NCBI GenBank assembly: GCA_963693365.1 | Contig: CAVNZM010000009.1 | Coordinates: 4,960,001 to 5,024,000, forward strand | Reading direction: 5' to 3' | DNA: 64,000 nucleotides | From: Amoebidium appalachense | Taxonomy: Eukaryota > Ichthyosporea | Shown: in pieces, positions 37,520 to 49,863 of the stretch | How positions within the stretch are numbered: position 1 is the stretch's first letter | How the letters are laid out: each line of letters opens with the position of its first letter | Program-made: the position numbers and the translations under genes | The notes under the pieces: generated by a model | What the model saw: the letters and a program-made list of their open reading frames with translations, nothing else | Told to the model about the DNA's origin: nothing | The model's database searches: none

Positions 37520-39655
37520 GTGGGGGGCCTACCTTATGCTGTGTGACTTTCTTACAGATACCGGCCCCCGAAAGCTCAAGTCTCTCGTGGATATCCTCGA
37601 GGATAGACGTAACCTGTTCCTCGTACTCTGCACTGATCACGAACCAGATTTTCTCTCCTGGCCCACGGACCATGATGTTGACACTCCCAAGTAGAAGGTC
37701 TTCTGTGTGGAGCACAATCGGACCCCCAGTCGTGACACTGCAAAGAGGCATGGGATTAGTTGGGGCTAAAACAGTAATTACTTCCGACTAGATGTGGCCC
37801 AATACATTCCGAAAAGACCGACCCATACACACACCCAGGATGGTTCTGTGAACATAAGGGGCGTTCTGCAAGCCTGCCTTTTTCCTTTGTTTAATTATTT
37901 GTTTGTTTTTTTTTTGGGGGGGGGGGGGGGGCATACTTATAGAGCATCGGTGTTGAGATGCCCACACGATCTTTGAATTCTCTTGATACTATTGAGTCAA
38001 GCGTCTCCAAGCTGAACATGTAGTCGATTTCTTTCTTCACCACCTGTCCCTCCTGTTAGTGCCTTCATGTTCACCATTCAACAACACACAGCATGCCTAC
38101 ATATACCCACCACAGTGCATCAACACAACATACACTCTCCGCTGCACACCCACGCACGCACGCATGCCTACACAACATACACCCCACGCACGCACGCATC
38201 CCTACACAACATACACTCTCCGCACAAACACACGCACGCACGCATCCCTACACAACATACACTCTCCGCACAAACACACGCACGCACGCATCCCTACACA
38301 ACATACACTCTCCGCACAAACACACGCACGCACGCATCCCTACACAACATCCACTCTCCGCACAAACACACGCACGCACGCATCCCTACACAACATACAC
38401 TCTCCGCACAAACACACGCACGCACGCATCCCTACACAACATACACTCTCCGCACAAACACACGCACGCACGCATCCCTACACAACATCCACTCTCCGCA
38501 CAAACACACGCACGCACGCATCCCTACACAACATACACTCTCCGCACAAACACACGCACGCACGCATCCCTACACAACATACACTCTCCGCACAAACACA
38601 CGCACGCACGCATCCCTACACACACGCACACATGCCTACGCAACATACACTCTCCGCACAAACACACGCACGCACGCATGCACAACATACACTCTCTGCA
38701 CAAACACACGCACGCACACATGCACAACATACACTCTCCGCACAAACACACGCACGCACGCATGCACAACATACACTCTCCGCACAAACACACGCACGCA
38801 CGCATCCCTACACACACGCACACATGCCTACGCAACATACACTCTCCGCACAAACACACGCACGCACGCATGCACAACATACACTCTCTGCACAAACACA
38901 CGCACGCACACATGCACAACATACACTCTCCGCACAAACACACGCACGCACGCATGCACAACATACACTCTCTGCACAAACACACGCACGCACACATGCA
39001 CAACATACACTCTCCGCACAAACACACGCACGCACACATGCACAACATCACTCTCCGCAAAAACACACACAACATACAAATCTTCGCCGCACACATACGT
39101 ACCTCACTGGGTGTATGGGTGTTTTTAAGAGGCTTCAGATCTGTTCCGTAAAGGAACATTGATTTTTCACCATCCGATAGGGAGTCCAACAACCTCCAAA
39201 ACTCCTCCTCCCCCACCGGATCCCCCTGCCCAATCGTGTTAGCCCCTGTTCATGGTAACCACATCCTAGTGGTTGCAAATACGCACCTCTGGAATTTGCC
39301 CTATGATGTCCTCCCTATAAACGAGGAAGACATCCCTGATGGTGGTAGCCTCCACCCAAATCCGGGTGTAGGATTTTCTCACTCGTGTGGCCTGAGCAGC
39401 CTTTTTCAGCCCCTGCACTACCGGCTCGGGAGGCACGAACTTGACGGCACCAGCTGCCCGAAACTCGTGTTCTTTTTCGATTGACAAAACTATCTTCTCC
39501 AAGGAGAGCTTTTCTAGATGCATTTGGCGGAGATGTGCTACGGGTACCTCGTTGAACCCCGCCACCTCCCCAGTCTCAGTGTCTTGTTGTTGCCCCCTGT
39601 CCACCTCTCCCGCTTCTTGCTCTGTGTGTGCGTGCGTGTGTGTGCGTGTGTGTGT

Positions 39656-39695
<40 letters not shown>

Positions 39696-39782
39696 GCCGA
39701 GTGCATACATGCGTGCAGGTGCCTTCCCGTGGTGTGTGTGTGTGTGTGTGTGTGTCATGCATGCGTGCAGGTGCCTTCCCGT

Positions 39783-39814
<32 letters not shown>

Positions 39815-39840
39815 ATGCATGCGTGCAGGTGCCTTCCCGT

Positions 39841-39872
<32 letters not shown>

Positions 39873-39898
39873 ATGCATGCGTGCAGGTGCCTTCCCGT

Positions 39899-39930
<32 letters not shown>

Positions 39931-39956
39931 ATGCATGCGTGCAGGTACCTTCCCGT

Positions 39957-39988
<32 letters not shown>

Positions 39989-40014
39989 ATGCATGCGTGC
40001 AGGTGCCTTCCCGT

Positions 40015-40046
<32 letters not shown>

Positions 40047-40124
40047 ATGCATGCGTGCAGGTGCCTTCCCGTGGTGTGTGTGTGTGTGTGTGTGTGTCAT
40101 GCATGCGTGCAGGTGCCTTCCCGT

Positions 40125-40158
<34 letters not shown>

Positions 40159-40371
40159 GGAGCCAGGGGGGGGGGGGTTTAGCCGAGTGCATACATGCGT
40201 GCAGGTGCCTTTCCGTGGTGTGTGTGTGTGTGTGTGTGTGTCATGCATGCGTGCAGGTGCCTCCCGTGGTGTGTGTGTGTGTGTGTGTGTGTCATGCATG
40301 CGTGCAGGTGCCTTCCCGTGGTGTGTGTGTGTGTGTGTGTGTGTCATGCATGCGTGCAGGTGCCTTCCCGT

Positions 40372-40414
<43 letters not shown>

Positions 40415-40489
40415 GGGAGGGGGGGGGGGGGGGGGGGATGGGGGGTGGGATAGGCCTAGGTGCATGCATGCGTGCAGGTGCCTTCCCGT

Positions 40490-40531
<42 letters not shown>

Positions 40532-40607
40532 GGGGGAGGGGGGGGGGGGGGGGGGATGGGGGGTGGGATAGGCCTAGGTGCATGCATGCGTGCAGGTGCC
40601 TTCCCGT

Positions 40608-40650
<43 letters not shown>

Positions 40651-42066
40651 GGAGGGGGGGGGGGGGGGGATGGGGGGTGGGATAGGCCTAGGTGCATGCA
40701 TGCGTGCAGGTGCCTTCCCGTGGTGTGTGTGTGTGGGGGGGGGGGGATAAGCCGAGGTGCATGCATGCGTGCAGGTGTGTGATGGCTTCAATGTGTGGGT
40801 GATGGTGGTGTAGGTGGTTGGGTAATTGGGTGGTTGGTTGTGTGTGTGGGGGGGGGGGGGGGGGGGGGGGGTTACCTGGCTGGAAATCCCACTCTCCCCC
40901 TTCTCCCTCTCCTCTCCACTCTCCCCCTTCTCCCTCTCCAACCCCCTCTTCCCCTTCTCCCTCTCCTCTCCACTCTCCCCCTTCTCCCTCTCCTCTCCGC
41001 TCTCCCCCTTCTCCCTCTCCAACCCACTCTCCCCCTTCTCCCTCTCCCTCTCCACTCTCCCCCCTTCTCCCTCTCCAACCCCCCTCTTCCCCTTCTCCCT
41101 CTCCCTCTCCACTCTCCCCCTTCTCCCTCTCCCTCTCCACTCTCCCCCTTCTCCCTCTCCTCTCCACTCTCCCCCTTCTCCCTCTCCAACCCCCTCTTCC
41201 CCTTCTCCCTCTCCTCTCCACTCTCCCCCTTCTCCCTCTCCAACCCCCTCTTCCCCTTCTCCCTCTCCTCTCCACTCTCCCCCTTCTCCCTCTCCTCTCC
41301 ACTCTCCCCCTTCTCCCTCTCCTCTCCACTCTCCCCCTTCTCCCTCTCCAACCCCCTCTTCCCCTTCTCCCTCTCCTCTCCACTCTCCCCCTTCTCCCTC
41401 TCCAACCCCCTCTTCCCCCTCTCCTTCATCATCACTCTTGTGGACCTCCACTTTTGCCCGCTTTTTCGGGTGGTTAATCGTCGGGGCCGGCAGTTTGACA
41501 GCAGGTCTGTCTGGAGGGCTGCGTGCAGCCCCATCCCACCACACTTCCCATCCGAGCCTTTTGAATATCCAAAAAATTTGTTTCTCCCCCGGCAAAGAAC
41601 CCGATACTTCAGGTATGTGACTTAAGTCGTGGCTGCCACTGAAAGTGGAAAGTCGACTGAGCATCGCCGCCAAACCATCCGAGTTTCCATGATAGCTGCC
41701 AAGATCGTAAACTCTCCATTGAGGGCCACCCCATTTCAGAATCCAAGCAATAGTCGTATTGATACCCTTGTTGTTTTCGAGTTGTTGCAACTGATATTTG
41801 TTCCTGTGATACAGACGCCCGTCGTTGAGTTCAAACAAGAAGACCGAAACATGATCTGAATCGTTGGGTTTCACAGCGTGTAATATTGGTGCCGTCTTCT
41901 TTCTTTGATAACGATTAAAACCCTGTCGTGTGAATAGCTCTTCACCCGTAAAAATGATTGTAGGATCAGTATGTTTCGAGAATATGAATGTTGGTGGGTT
42001 TGCTTGTATGCTACTCTGGAACGCATCATTGATGAGCGCCAGAAACTGTTCGTTGGTAGCAGCCAT
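36538..42066 (-). CDS. JmjC-domain histone lysine demethylase, spliced
   Basis: Exons read on the minus strand, with canonical ends and compatible phases: 42066-40876, 39619-39287, 39225-39103, 38052-37937, 37737-37533, 37273 to ~37080, and 36642-36538 (stop TAG). Exon 2 has a JmjN-like [11 protein letters not shown]. Exon 3 has [10 protein letters not shown]. Exon 5 has [12 protein letters not shown] (Fe(II) ligands His and Glu) and GEKIWFV. Exon 6 has [15 protein letters not shown] (third ligand His) and [12 protein letters not shown]. The exon 5/6 junction joins QHK to SVFIHPRYL as in KDM4/KDM5. Exon 1 encodes an unknown ~200-aa domain followed by a Glu/Gly-rich tail made of minisatellite. 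The exon 6 end is unclear; a C9 run at 37079-37087 disturbs the frame. Confidence 0.75.
36875..38000. repeat. Simple repeats inside JmjC introns
   Basis: (GT)n at 36880-36935, poly-T then poly-G at 36950-37030, poly-T at 37470-37520, poly-T/poly-G at 37905-37933. These runs sit between exons at 37080-37273, 37533-37737 and 37937-38052 and would destabilise assembly here. Confidence 0.9.
38150..39060. repeat. ~46-bp CA-rich minisatellite in intron 3
   Basis: About 20 copies of a unit with CTCTCCGCACAAACACACGC, ACGCACGCATCCCTACAC and CAACATACA, with two subtypes (CATCCCTACA and CATGCACA). The frames across it translate repeats only. It fills most of the intron between exons 3 and 4 of the JmjC gene. 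Confidence 0.9.
39640..40780. repeat. (GT)n minisatellite in intron 1
   Basis: Repeated CATGCATGCGTGCAGGTGCC, then TTCCCGTGG and a (GT)n run, ~15 copies, with poly-G interruptions. It lies between exons 1 and 2 of the JmjC gene. Confidence 0.9.
40890..41425 (-). repeat. Minisatellite within exon 1 of the JmjC gene
   Basis: Variants of CTCTCCACTCTCCCCCTTCT repeated ~25 times. On the minus strand it stays open in all three frames, so length changes could be tolerated. In the gene's frame it encodes Glu/Gly/Arg-rich repeats. Confidence 0.85.
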
Positions 42067-42159
42067 GTTGTTTGTGTGTATTTTGTGTTTGATTGTGAGC
42101 TTTTTCTCGTCTGCGAGCGCGCTTGCTATGTGCTTGTGCCACTGCTGCGCTCGCGCTCG

Positions 42160-42218
<59 letters not shown>

Positions 42219-43436
42219 CTGCCTGTGTGCTTGTGCCACTGCTGCGCTCGCGTCTAGTCTACAATGTGTGTGTTTAAAATGTGTCGGGAAAAACGTGAAG
42301 GAAATTCTACGTGTCTGTATTCAAAGAAGAAAAGGCAGCTAAAAGCGCGACGTGCACAGACTAACAGGTCTGTGTTCTCGTTCTTTGTTTTGACTCTGGC
42401 CTGCTTGCAACGTAAACAGTTTCAGCGCCGGGGTGCAAGTGACACGAACTGAAGTGGCGCGCTTCAATCATGTCATTGAAATGATAGCTGACCAATCAAT
42501 AGTTTGTCCTGTTTGCCCAATTGCAAAATGGAATGTGTATTGGGCAATACTCGGCGCGCGTACGTGATAACTGGCCAATCAGTAAGATCGTTTCACCGAC
42601 CCGGCTGCCCCTCTGCGTAGCCAAATTTGTGGCTAATTAAGTGTTATAACTTAGCAATAAAAATAATATACCCAAAATGATTAATTTATATTTATTATGC
42701 AAATATTTGCTTAGAAATTTGTGTGGAAAGCGTTTTCTGAAACCAGTCTACGAAAAGCCTTTAGGATTTGCAACATCGTATCAAATTGGCTAATCAGATC
42801 ATGCCATGGCCGACACGCGTTTGCCCTTAGTACCAGTGCCCGATAGCCCCTATCCAACAATCACTGAATGATTCGCGTGCATTTGGGAATATTCGCGCCC
42901 GTGATAACTGGCTTATCAACTCGGCTGCTAATTATAGTATTACCGCCCTTGCTCCCCAGGACCCTTCCGCGAAGCAATATATATCGCTAATATGTACCAA
43001 TAAATACCAAAAGCACCAAAATAAATTGATTATACACTTTCTTAATACAAAAATTATGTGTGGAAAGCGTTTTGTGAATCCGGCATCTGAAGAGCCGATG
43101 GGGCACTTGGCCAATCAGATTATGACATGCGCTGCCTGGAGTGCCAGTGCCCTATCACGTGGATCCAACTGTTATACACCAATCAGAGCACGGAGAAGTC
43201 CGCGAATGAGATGGCCAATCAGATTATGAAATTCGCTGCCTGGAGTGCCAGTGCCCTATCACTGACGTGGATCCAACTGTTATACACCAATCAGAGCACA
43301 AAGAAGTCCGCGAATGAGATGACCATTGGACAATCAGATTATGAAATTCGCTGCCTGGAGTGCCAGTGCCCGATCACTGACGTGGATCCAACAATCAGAG
43401 CACCAAGAAGTCCGCGAATGAGATGCTATTGGATAT

Positions 43437-43491
<55 letters not shown>

Positions 43492-44162
43492 GTGTGTGCG
43501 TGTGTGTGTGCGTGTGTGTGTGAGCTGTGTGTGCAAAAAGAGGGGAAATAAGCGCTGCATACAAAAGCCCCGAAGTGGAGTATACGACAAACCCAGCGCC
43601 CAAGCTTCATACCCAAAGTGGATACAATAAAAAGACAGTTGCTGTGTGTGCAAAGCTGTGTGTGCAAAAAGAGGGGAAATAAGCGCTGCATACAAAAGCC
43701 CCGAAGTGGAGTATACGACAAACCCAGCGCCAGCGCTTCATACCCAAAGTGGATACAATATTTTACATCTCATGCACTACAAGGCTTGGCAAAGCTTGGT
43801 CCTCGGTCCTCAGTCCTCAATGGATCCCCTTATAAGAACATTTTGCTTCTAAAAATCATCGGTGATGGCCTTTTTGATCAGTTCACAGCCGCGTTTGCAC
43901 ATGAATGAATTTTGCTTTATTTTGGCTTTGTGTAAGAGGTTTTTTTCAGTTCACGGTGTGTTTGCACGCGATAGAATTTTCGTTTGCTTTGCTTTTTGTA
44001 AATAATTCAGTGACGACTTTTTTTGTTCGTATCTCTATTTCAGTGACGACTTTTTTTTGTTCGTATCTTTTTTTTTTTGGGAAGAAGTGTCTGACTCTGA
44101 CCTCCACGTTTTTCTAGGTAGTCTTTTCTATTTCACATTCCCCTCTTTTGAATTTGTGAACC
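42067..44162. other. Gene-free gap with CCAAT-rich repeat units
   Basis: (GT)n at 42160-42215. Several CCAATCA boxes lie at 42490-42910. From 43090 to 43430 there are four imperfect ~107-bp units containing CCAATCAGATTATGA and CTGGAGTGCCAGTGCCC, then (GT)n at 43438-43522 and a duplicated ~130-bp segment (43520-43625 and 43655-43760) with AGCGCTGCATACAAAAGCC. No gene supported. Confidence 0.6.
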
Positions 44163-45398
44163 ATGGATAGCGCCTCGCAAATGGTCGGGCAAAGCACAAA
44201 CCCCGCCGACCCCACCGACCCCAAAAAGGGCACCCCCACAAACCCCGCCGACCCCACCGACCCCAAAAAGGGCACCCCCACCGACCCCACCGACCCCACC
44301 GACAAAAAGGGCACCCCCGCCGACCCCGCCGACCCCACCGACAAAAAGGGCACCCCCGCCGACCCCACCGACAAGGACGTTTCTTCGGCTCCCATCGACC
44401 ATAGACTTATGGAAGCACTACAGGCAGAAATGACATTGCAACTTAGTCAGGCTTTAGCCTCACTTGGCGTGACATCTGTGCCTGCTACACCCACCACCGC
44501 CGCCACCACCACCTTACTCGAATACAAAGAGAAATATGAAAATGCGGAGAAAGCGTTGCAAACGGTGAAAGATGAAAACAAACGGTTGACAGAAACGATT
44601 AGAGAGGTCAAAGAAGCAGCAGTCAAAGATAAATATACTGCTTCTGCAACGAACAACCTGTTGGCTGAGAGGGTTCAGGAACTCGAAGCTCGGCTCATTA
44701 GTGAGACGGCCGAAAAGTTATCCTTGCAGGATGAGGTGGCCTGGCAGAAGGAGGAAAATGCAAAAGTCGAGTCAGAGATGGCAGACCTGCAGAAAACCTA
44801 TCGAAAGACAGTCAAGGAGAGCACACAAAAACTGCTTTTGGGCCTGAAACGCTCCCCCCATACATCCGACGTGGAGATACTCCCCCCCCCCCCCTCTAGC
44901 GCTACCCAATCCGGTCGTTCATCCGTTGCCCGCCCCCACCAACGTCCTATTCAGAGTGCCCCCGCTCACATAGACCCCATGATGTCCAATCCCCACACAC
45001 AAACATCCGACGTCGAGGAGATACTCCCCCCCCCCCCCTCTAGCGCTACCCAATCCGGTCGTTCATCCGTTGCCCGCCCCCACCAACGTCCTATTCAGAG
45101 TGCCCCCGCTCGCACAGACCCCATGATGTCCAGTCCCCACACAAAAACCGGGCTCGGGCTGAAGAGGGGGGCGGATTCAGGTGGGAATGTGCCCAAACGG
45201 TTCCGGGGCGGAGAGAGAGAAAGGCCCAAGGAATCAATAGATAAGATTCTCGACGAAGCAGCCAGAGAGGAGGATGAGAAGAAGCGGAAAGAAAGCAGTC
45301 GTGCAGGGCAGGGCAAGAAAGAAAGACCATCGGGCAAGAAAACGGTGCTCCGCACACGGAGGCCTGTGACTTCCAGTGACGATGACCATTCGGTCTGA
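44163..45398 (+). CDS. Coiled-coil protein with repeat-rich ends
   Basis: 411 aa. The N-terminal ~75 residues are a low-complexity DPTDPKKGTP repeat. Residues ~115-230 form a coiled coil (many Glu/Lys/Leu), including LLAERVQELEARL. Two near-identical ~40-residue segments (SGRSSVARPHQRPIQSAPA) follow, from a tandem duplication at 44866-44995 and 45006-45130. The C-terminus is Lys/Arg-rich (KKRKESSRAGQGKKER), suggesting nuclear localisation. Unspliced and unrecognised. Confidence 0.6.
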   Translation: MDSASQMVGQSTNPADPTDPKKGTPTNPADPTDPKKGTPTDPTDPTDKKGTPADPADPTDKKGTPADPTDKDVSSAPIDHRLMEALQAEMTLQLSQALASLGVTSVPATPTTAATTTLLEYKEKYENAEKALQTVKDENKRLTETIREVKEAAVKDKYTASATNNLLAERVQELEARLISETAEKLSLQDEVAWQKEENAKVESEMADLQKTYRKTVKESTQKLLLGLKRSPHTSDVEILPPPPSSATQSGRSSVARPHQRPIQSAPAHIDPMMSNPHTQTSDVEEILPPPPSSATQSGRSSVARPHQRPIQSAPARTDPMMSSPHTKTGLGLKRGADSGGNVPKRFRGGERERPKESIDKILDEAAREEDEKKRKESSRAGQGKKERPSGKKTVLRTRRPVTSSDDDHSV

Positions 45399-45414
45399 AA
45401 GACTTTGTGTGTGT

Positions 45415-45575
45415 TTTTTTTGTTTTGTTTTTTTTTTTGTTTTTTTTGTGGGGGGGGGGGGGGGGGGGGGGAGGGGGGGCTTCGACTATGTTACATGGCA
45501 GAGCCTAAGACGTTGGAGTGATGCCGTGTGAAATGTGGAAAAATATAGACTTGGCTATGAAACACGGAAAGCATT

Positions 45576-45607
<32 letters not shown>

Positions 45608-45800
45608 GGGGGGGGGGGGGGGGCTTCGACTATGTTACATGGCAGAGCCTAGGACGTGGGAGTGATGCCGTGTGAAATCTGGAAAAATATAGACTTGAAA
45701 GCATTGTTTTTTTTTTTTGGTTTTTGTTTTTGTTTTTTTTGTTTTTTTTTTGGGGGGGGGGGGGCTTCGACTATGTTACATGGCAGAGCCTACGGTTTCT
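45415..45800. repeat. Poly-T/poly-G with a repeated unit
   Basis: Three copies of a ~140-bp unit starting CTTCGACTATGTTACATGG at 45480, 45624 and 45764, each preceded by poly-T and poly-G runs. No gene. Confidence 0.85.
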
Positions 45801-45899
45801 GTATAATGTATAGGTAGAAGTTTTGGGATTTCTTTTTACAATCGGTTGGAGATGGATTTTATAAAAAGAAATCCAGTGTTATCTGAATCTGTGCTTACC

Positions 45900-47100
45900 C
45901 CACATGCTTGTATACACAGACGTGATGCACGTCTAAGTCCTTCACACACTCAAAGAGTCCCACCACCCACATGCACTAGCACTATTTCTCTCTTCCTGCT
46001 CTGTATCCCCCCTCCCCCCTTCATGCATGCACGTCTAAGTCCTTCAATCCCCATGCCATGCACACACTCAAAGAGTCCCCCACCACCCACATGCACTAGC
46101 ACCATTTCTCTCTTCCTGCTCTATATCCCCCCCCCCACCCCCCCCCCCCTCCCCTTCCCCCTTCATGCATGCACGTCTAAGTCCTTCAATCCCATGCCAT
46201 GCACACACTCAAAGAGTCCCCCACCACCCACATGCACTAGCACCATTTCTCTCTTCCTGCTCTATATCCCCCCCCCCCCCCCCCCCTCCCCTTCCCCCTT
46301 CATGCATGCACGTCTAAGTCCTTCAATCCCCATGCCATGCACACACTCAAAGAGTCCCCCACCACCCACATGCACTAGCACCATTTCTCTCTTCCTGCTC
46401 TATATCCCCCCCCCCCCCCCCCCCCTCCTCCCCTCCCCCCTTCATGCATGCACGTCTAAGTCCTTCAATCCCCATGCCATGCACACATTCAAAGAGTCCC
46501 CCACCACCCACATGCACTAGCACCATTTCTCTCTTCCTGCTCTATATCCCCCCCCCCCTCCCCTCCCCCCTTCATGCATGCACGTCTAAGTCCTTCAATC
46601 CCCATGCCATGCATGCATTCAAAGAGTCCCCCACCACCCACATGCACTAGCACCATTTCTCTCTTCCTGCTCTATATCCCCCCCCCCCCTCCCCTCCCCC
46701 CTTCATGCATGCACGTCTAAGTCCTTCAATCCCCATGCCATGCATGCATTCAAAGAGTCCCCCACCACCCACATGCACTAGCACCATTTCTCTCTTCCTG
46801 CTCTATATCCCCCCCCCCCCCCCCCCCCCCCCCCTCCCCCCCCCCTTCATGCATGCACGTCTAAGTCCTTCAATCCCCATGCCATGCATGCATTCAAAGA
46901 GTCCCCCACCACCCACATGCACTAGCACCATTTCTCTCTTCCTGCTCTATATCCCCCCCCCCCCACCCCCCCCCCTCCCCTCCCCCCTTCATGCATGCAC
47001 GTCTAAGTCCTTCAATCCCCATGCCATGCATGCATTCAAAGAGTCCCCCACCACCCACATGCACTAGCACCATTTCTCTCTTCCTGCTCTGTATTCCCTG
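45900..47100. repeat. ~134-bp minisatellite with poly-C cores
   Basis: Eight or nine units beginning CATGCATGCACGTCTAAGTC and ending TTCCTGCTCTATATCCCC, at intervals of 128-146 bp because the poly-C tract differs between copies. Frames inside are repeat translations. Confidence 0.9.
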
Positions 47101-47229
47101 CATGCACTAGCAGTGTTACTCGTTCATCCCAGCCCGGGCCAATGGTATGCAAAGTAACTGTATCGGCCGTGCAGCGCTGTCGTTGTGTGTTTATTTTCGT
47201 GTTTTCGGGTCGGTGCACGTGTGGTGTGG

Positions 47230-47510
47230 AGTACCATGTTTATTGCTTTTTGTATCAGCGCTGGCGTGTACTCCACTTTTGTATCAGCGCTGGCGCTGTG
47301 ATTGTCGTGTACTCCACTTTTGTATCAGCGCTGGCGCTGTGATTGTCGTGTACTCCACTTTTGTATCAGCGCTGGCGGTACTCCACTTTTGTATCAGCGC
47401 TGGCGTGTACTCCACTTTTGTATCAGCGCTGGCGCTGTGATTGTCGTGTACTCCACTTTTGTATCAGCGCTGGCGCTGTGATTGTCGTGTACTCCACTTT
47501 TGTAGCGCGG
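47230..47510. repeat. ~41-bp minisatellite
   Basis: Seven units of TTGTATCAGCGCTGGCG, with or without CTGTGATTGTCGTG, before TACTCCACTT. It lies downstream of the small membrane gene 47524-47844 (minus strand). Confidence 0.85.
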
Positions 47511-47523
47511 TGTGTTAATTGAA

Positions 47524-47844
47524 TTAAAAGTCCGAGTGACTTGTTTGTCTCAGAGTGGTGTCGTACTCCGCAGCACCCGTCTTCTTATTGAAATAGTATA
47601 TGACTGCATACACCAATGGTGTAACCAATAAACATGTGAGGACAATAGCAGCGCTGACGTACACCAGATACATTTTGTTCACTTTCTCTCTAGCATTCGG
47701 TTCGGACTTCATTAAATTGTACCAGTGTATATTTGCAACGACACTGCATATAGATATCACATAAAGAATGCCTGTGGTGACCGTGCTGTCGAACATGTAC
47801 GTGTACCTCACAAAACTTTCAGTATCCGACGTGTTACACCCCAA
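47524..47844 (-). CDS. Small two-TM membrane protein
   Basis: 106 aa starting MGCNTSD, a possible myristoyl/palmitoyl signal. Two hydrophobic helices at ~23-41 (TTGILYVISICSVVANI) and ~60-85 (YLVYVSAAIVLTCLLV), with a short Lys-rich loop between and a polar C-terminal tail. Unspliced. Not recognised; host or viral origin open. Confidence 0.5.
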   Translation of the reverse strand: MGCNTSDTESFVRYTYMFDSTVTTGILYVISICSVVANIHWYNLMKSEPNAREKVNKMYLVYVSAAIVLTCLLVTPLVYAVIYYFNKKTGAAEYDTTLRQTSHSDF

Positions 47845-48100
47845 AAGTGACCTCTCTGAGATCTTGCCTGTGGTACAAACTCTTGATGCCGTGTTGCTCT
47901 TGTGTTTTACCAGTACCCCTCTCTCCAGATGCCGAATTTAGATTGGAATTCGTGAATACACCCATGTGATTGGTCAGTGGTTTGGCACCAAGAGATTGAT
48001 TGATATGCCATCAACCAGTCAACAAAAAGTACTCGCTTTTACTTTTTGTCTCGCTTCACCCCAATCCAAGAACAGTGCACACCAAAACAAAACACTAGAA

Positions 48101-48583
48101 ATGGGAGACGCACTTTTGCGCCCCGATTCGGTTGACCCCGAACGATGCCCTGCATTTGCACCCTCAAAAAAAGCCCAGTGCAAAAACAAAAAGAAAACAT
48201 GCCCACACCACAAGGACGGCTTCAAGCCCTGGGTATGCTTTGCCCCTGCCACCGGTGTCCTCCTCTACAGCGACAACACCATCAACATCCTCCACCCCCA
48301 CAAGGCCGGGGACTATGCTCATGCAAACCTCCTGCTGGACGACCTCCTGGCCGCCTTTACAGTCGCAGAAATGCAGCGCCCTCGCACCGAGCGCACCGGG
48401 GTACCCGCGCTGACTGTGTCCACTCCGGATCCACCCATGGGTGCACCACAGCCACCGGTTGCAGCTGCAGCGGTGGGTGTGGGCAGGGAAAATGGGTACT
48501 GCCAGGGCAAAACCAAGGCTGGCAATCCCTGCAAAAACAGGGTGAAATCTACGACCCATTGCCATAAGCACAAGCCCAAATAA
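48101..48583 (+). CDS. Protein with two Cys/His zinc-knuckle motifs
   Basis: 160 aa from ATG 48101. N-terminal CPAFAPSKKAQCKN...CPHH and C-terminal CQGKTKAGNPCKN...CHKH share the pattern C-x8-C-x7-9-C-x2-H, resembling DUF5763-type zinc-binding motifs found in phage, viral and fungal proteins. The middle is helical, then Pro/Ala-rich. Role unknown. Confidence 0.6.
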   Translation: MGDALLRPDSVDPERCPAFAPSKKAQCKNKKKTCPHHKDGFKPWVCFAPATGVLLYSDNTINILHPHKAGDYAHANLLLDDLLAAFTVAEMQRPRTERTGVPALTVSTPDPPMGAPQPPVAAAAVGVGRENGYCQGKTKAGNPCKNRVKSTTHCHKHKPK

Positions 48584-48629
48584 AAAAACCACCCACACAC
48601 CCCCACGTGCCAACATACACTATCCTCCC

Positions 48630-49070
48630 CGTGAGTGGCATAGAGTCCCCCCAGTCCCCCCAGCCCCCCTGCCCCCCAGTCCCCCTGCCCCCCTGCCCCC
48701 CTGCCCCCCTGCCTGCCGGAACCAGGCCCCCCAGTGGTGGCATTCCAACACGTGCATGCTAGAAGATCGTGCTACATGAACAAATGGTCTTAACTCAGCC
48801 ATACATGGGGGATAGAGTATCACACAACCATGGTTCCCCCACTCTCCCCAGCCTCCTGTGCACGTGTGCCTCCCCTGCCCCCCTGCCCCCCCTGCTGCCG
48901 GAACCACGGCCCCCAGTGGTGGCAGTGAGTGTCCCCCCTGCCTCCCCTGCACGTGTGCCCCCCCTGCCTCCCCTGCACGTGTGCCCCCCCTGCCTCCCCT
49001 GCCTCCCCTGCACGTGTGCCCCCCCTGCCTCCCCTGCCTCCCGGAACCACGCCCCGGCGCAGTGGCAGCT
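48630..49070. repeat. C-rich repeat CCCCTGCCTCCCCTGCACGTG
   Basis: Short C-rich units with CCCCTGCC and GCACGTGTGCC steps. Similar in style, but not identical, to the viral GC blocks. No gene. Confidence 0.75.
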
Positions 49071-49863
49071 ATTTTTAGATATAGAGATTCCATGGCCACA
49101 TGGCCAGATGGCCAGATCATTTTGCTCACCGTTTTATCCCGTTTTATCCACCTTTTTCCACACACTGAATTTGACCTGGCCATCTGGCCATCTGGGTAGA
49201 GACCGTTTTCTGTTCTAATATTGGAGAACTGTCTGATGGTGATAGCAAATGTCATTCGAAGAACAATCGGGAAACCCCGTGGTGTGACAACCAATCAGAA
49301 TGAAGCAACCAGATTTTCCAACACCCAATCAGATGACGTTTTGTCGTTGATTGGCTACTGATCGTCATCCAACTCTAGAACCAATCAGACACCACCATAT
49401 TTATCTTTAAGATCTGCTTAGAGGGGTCCAGCATCTAGATTTATAAACTTTCAAATATTACATTTGGATCATTGAACTTCAACAGCATAGTTGAGTACAA
49501 AGATAAGTCTTTCACAGTTTTACGTACAACACATAGTTACATTATTAGAAAATTAGAAACAGCTTTTAACATGCATTAACATGTCTGTTTGCCTTTAAAA
49601 TACAGATTGCAGATTTATTGACTCACGCAAATTCTACAGAAGAATTTACCGCCCCACATAAGCAAAGGGTATAGGTTTAGATAACGATAAGCAGAGGTGG
49701 CAATTTGATTGGCTTCCCGGACCTGCGCTGCGCACAGATATTATATAAGCCACAGTTTCACGGAGTCCACTAACACACAAAGCACTGCTCTGTCTACCAT
49801 AGAGAAAACAGCAAGCACCCACATTTCCCCATCATACGTATTATTACGAGTGCCATTTCAAGC
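49071..49863. other. AT-rich gap with CCAAT boxes and a TATATAAG box
   Basis: CCAATCAGA motifs lie near 49290, 49326 and 49381, ATTGG near 49350 and 49708, and TATATAAG at 49742-49749 about 120 bp before the beta-helix gene. No gene supported. Confidence 0.6.

Noticed and set aside
38059-39162. 350-aa His/Thr-rich frames
   Set aside because: All three frames are open because of the repeat unit; intronic position within the JmjC gene.
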